This document shows, one piece after another, positions 40,812 through 42,272 of a stretch of 42,272 nt of DNA; the stretch's first letter is position 1; each line of letters begins with the position of its first letter. The notes below the pieces were generated by a model. That model was not told where the DNA came from, made no database searches, and saw only the letters and a list, made by a program, of their open reading frames with translations. A program made the translations under genes and the position numbers. Origin of the DNA: Bacteroidales bacterium (GTDB lineage: Bacteria > Bacteroidota > Bacteroidia > Bacteroidales > Lentimicrobiaceae); contig JAEUTG010000007.1 of the NCBI GenBank assembly GCA_016788045.1, forward strand, positions 1 through 42,272. Direction: 5' to 3'.

Positions 40812-41272
40812 ATTCCCGGCTGGATTTCGTTGCGAGGATGGTTGATGCAATGCTGGGAAGGTGGCACAACATAGATCCTATGGCTGAGAAATACCGCAAG
40901 TGGTCACCGTACAATTATTGTGTGGATAACCCCTTGCGGTTTGTGGATCCGGATGGGATGCAACATTGGCCTGCAACTTCAAAACAAGCCATGGGTTCAG
41001 AGAATTATAAAACATCACATGATATTCAAAAAGTTTCAGAGAATTTTAACAATTTGCCTGAGGATGTTCAAAGAACTGCAAATGGCACTTGGAATGTTAT
41101 AGCTGGTGTGAGTGAATTCTTATCAGGTGCAACAATTAGTATTGGAACTACAGGGTTTTTGTCTGGCGTAGGAATAGCAGTTGCTTTGCATGGCGGATAT
41201 AAATTTGCTGAAGGTGCACACCAGATTGCAAATGTACTTTCTGGCGAGGAGTCTAGTAGTGATCCCAAGTGA
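40808..41272 (+). pseudogene. Orphan RHS-core C-terminal tip (5'-truncated)
   Basis: The reading frame matches the end of an RHS repeat-associated core: [20 protein letters not shown], then [20 protein letters not shown] and VDPDGM, followed by a variable tip of about 90 residues with a Gly/Ile-rich stretch ([20 protein letters not shown]). The thousands of bases expected upstream are missing; the frame meets the repeat at 40811. The GTG at 40808 is the formal start, but there is no evidence of expression. The tip lacks a recognised toxin fold. Its stop overlaps a GTG start at 41269. Confidence 0.8.
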
Positions 41273-41442
41273 ATAACTCAGAACGGTCTATGGCTAATTC
41301 AAAGATTCTAGATAATGCCGTCGATTTAGGTTTGGGACTTATTACTAATCATGTTACCAAAACTGTAAACACAATAAACAAATTAAGCAATGTACTTACA
41401 GTTGTAGATGGAATAAAAAAACATAACGTCCACTCTAAATGA
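41269..41442 (+). CDS. Short ORF coupled to the RHS tip (57 codons)
   Basis: A GTG at 41269 overlaps the RHS stop (GTGA), with a downstream ATG at 41290. The product reads ...[20 protein letters not shown] then [20 protein letters not shown], ending in HNVHSK. The stop overlaps the next ATG (ATGA). No family is recognised. It may be the displaced C-terminal end of the RHS protein after a frameshift, or a real small gene. The stop-start chain argues for cotranslation. Confidence 0.45.
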   Translation: MNNSERSMANSKILDNAVDLGLGLITNHVTKTVNTINKLSNVLTVVDGIKKHNVHSK

Positions 41443-42029
41443 AAAGGAAGTTGACCAGACTTCCAAAAGGATGTTCCGGTTCAAATAATAAACACGCCTT
41501 CAAGAAGTTACATAATGCCAGAATAACAATGAAAGAATATTTCCCAGCACCATTACTAAAGATACCGAGATGGTTGGAAACCATCATTCAATTTTTTCTT
41601 TTCTTAATAATTGTTGTTGCTTTTCACAAACTGGGACTTCGAGGCCTTAGTCAAGAAATAAGCAATATTGAATTTATAATCAGTATTATAATATTTTCGA
41701 TTTACAAAGTTTTTGGAACATTTACAGCGGTCGATTTGATAACAATTGACTATTTTAATAAACAGATCCGCTTTGAATATTGGTTCATGTATTTTATTAA
41801 AAAACACACTTTGATAAAGTTTGAAGATCTAGATTTTAAATTCAGGAATGATATTCTTCTTTTAGGAGGCACCTATGGATTATATATTTTCAATGGAAGA
41901 AAACTAAAAATTAAACTTAATCGAATGAATGGGTGGAAAGATCAACAAATTGATAGTTTGATTGATGATCTATTAACTATAAAACAACCTTCACAACCAA
42001 TAATAAAACGAAAAACAATTTTTGATTAA
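41439..42029 (+). CDS. Hypothetical membrane protein downstream of the RHS tip
   Basis: The 196-aa protein has two hydrophobic segments (TIIQFFLFLIIVVAFHKLGL and IEFIISIIIFSIYKVFGTF) in residues about 45-100, then a charged domain with TIDYFNKQIRFEYWFMYFIK and GTYGLYIFNGRKLKIKLNRM. ATG 41439 overlaps the preceding stop (ATGA), which favours this start over the internal ATG at 41529. It is strongly A+T-rich. Genes directly after RHS tips are often immunity proteins, but no known immunity family is recognised. Confidence 0.55.
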   Translation: MKRKLTRLPKGCSGSNNKHAFKKLHNARITMKEYFPAPLLKIPRWLETIIQFFLFLIIVVAFHKLGLRGLSQEISNIEFIISIIIFSIYKVFGTFTAVDLITIDYFNKQIRFEYWFMYFIKKHTLIKFEDLDFKFRNDILLLGGTYGLYIFNGRKLKIKLNRMNGWKDQQIDSLIDDLLTIKQPSQPIIKRKTIFD

Positions 42030-42043
42030 ATCATAGCCCTACG

Positions 42044-42130
42044 GTGAACTACATCTTTGATAGTCGAATGGCACCAACTTATTTTGCGGGTGGGTAGGAC
42101 CTCACCCCCCGCCCTCTCCTGAAGGAGAGG
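42044..42130 (+). repeat. Partial third copy of the CTCACCCCCCGCCCTCTCC repeat
   Basis: ACATCTTTGATAGT.GAATGG, TTTTGCGGGTG and CCTCACCCCCCGCCCTCTCC with GAAGGAGAGGG follow the start of the copies at 40400-40811, then diverge. Confidence 0.8.
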
Positions 42131-42216
42131 GACTTGAGTTTGGCATTTAACTAGATAGCCGAGCAGTTTTTTCAAAATAAAAAGCGGTCAGAGTGTGCTG
42201 ATTGCTATTTTTGTAT

Positions 42217-42243
42217 TATGTTTGCGTCTAGTTATATAACTAG
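42217..42243 (+). promoter_or_regulatory. Promoter with perfect palindrome at the start site
   Basis: TATGTTTG (42217-42224) followed by C is a -7 box. The 16-bp perfect palindrome CTAGTTATATAACTAG (42228-42243) begins 3 bp after the box and covers the predicted start of transcription, suggesting an operator. The regulated gene lies beyond the window. A related AACTAG is at 42149-42154. Confidence 0.5.
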
Positions 42244-42272
42244 TTTTAAAAATTTGCGCTATGGGCTTCCCG

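Overview
The window looks like chromosomal DNA of a Bacteroidota bacterium, probably Bacteroidales or a near relative. The evidence is a type IX secretion (T9SS) sorting domain, SusC-style TonB receptors with carboxypeptidase-regulatory-like N-termini, a GWxTD-domain protein, FucP-type sugar transport, and many promoters of the Bacteroidota form (TTG or TTTG, about 20 bp, TAnnTTTG) instead of -35/-10 boxes. No rRNA, CRISPR array or complete prophage is visible. One tRNA (Ser-UGA) and one IS3-family element are present.

Layout. 0.4-1.9 kb: a secreted seven-repeat propeller protein with a T9SS tail. 2.4-5.5 kb: housekeeping genes prfA and pyrF, convergent with ilvE across a shared terminator. 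5.9-10.2 kb: a membrane hybrid histidine kinase, a RuvC-fold protein and a second PAS kinase with a cysteine cluster. 10.4-14.3 kb: htpG, then a LemA-TPM-TPM operon. 14.4-16.4 kb (minus): a secreted nuclease and a Xre/RES toxin-antitoxin pair. 16.4-19.1 kb: a repeat-rich zone holding the IS3 element and ending at tRNA-Ser, whose terminator region has two inverted relatives beside it. 19.4-23.3 kb: GWxTD protein, glycosyltransferase, SugE/Gdx exporter, aroQ and a lipoprotein.

23.5-29.0 kb is an uptake block: a TPP riboswitch ahead of a TonB receptor (predicted thiamine uptake), then a small Cys-rich protein and a TonB receptor that keeps a CxxxM...HxM arrangement like the copper site of OprC. 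29.3-32.1 kb carries a flavodoxin/ferredoxin membrane protein and a soluble M48 protease. 32.5-35.5 kb (minus) is a compact sugar cluster: FucP-type permease, a fused nucleotidyltransferase/GHMP-kinase-like protein, and a rhamnose/fucose-type mutarotase. It suggests deoxysugar (or other sugar) uptake, anomer conversion and activation. The kinase-like half seems to lack the usual ATP-binding loop. This is the strongest candidate for a poorly described system.

36.4-40.4 kb encodes exported proteins of unknown function and a retropepsin/PDZ lipoprotein. 40.4-42.1 kb is a decayed RHS locus: an orphan RHS C-terminal tip, cut off exactly at an intergenic repeat, followed by two stop/start-coupled small ORFs. 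The window ends in a promoter with a 16-bp perfect palindrome at its start site.

Several dispersed hairpin-forming repeat families occur in the intergenic DNA. All homology statements come from reading motifs, not from database searches.
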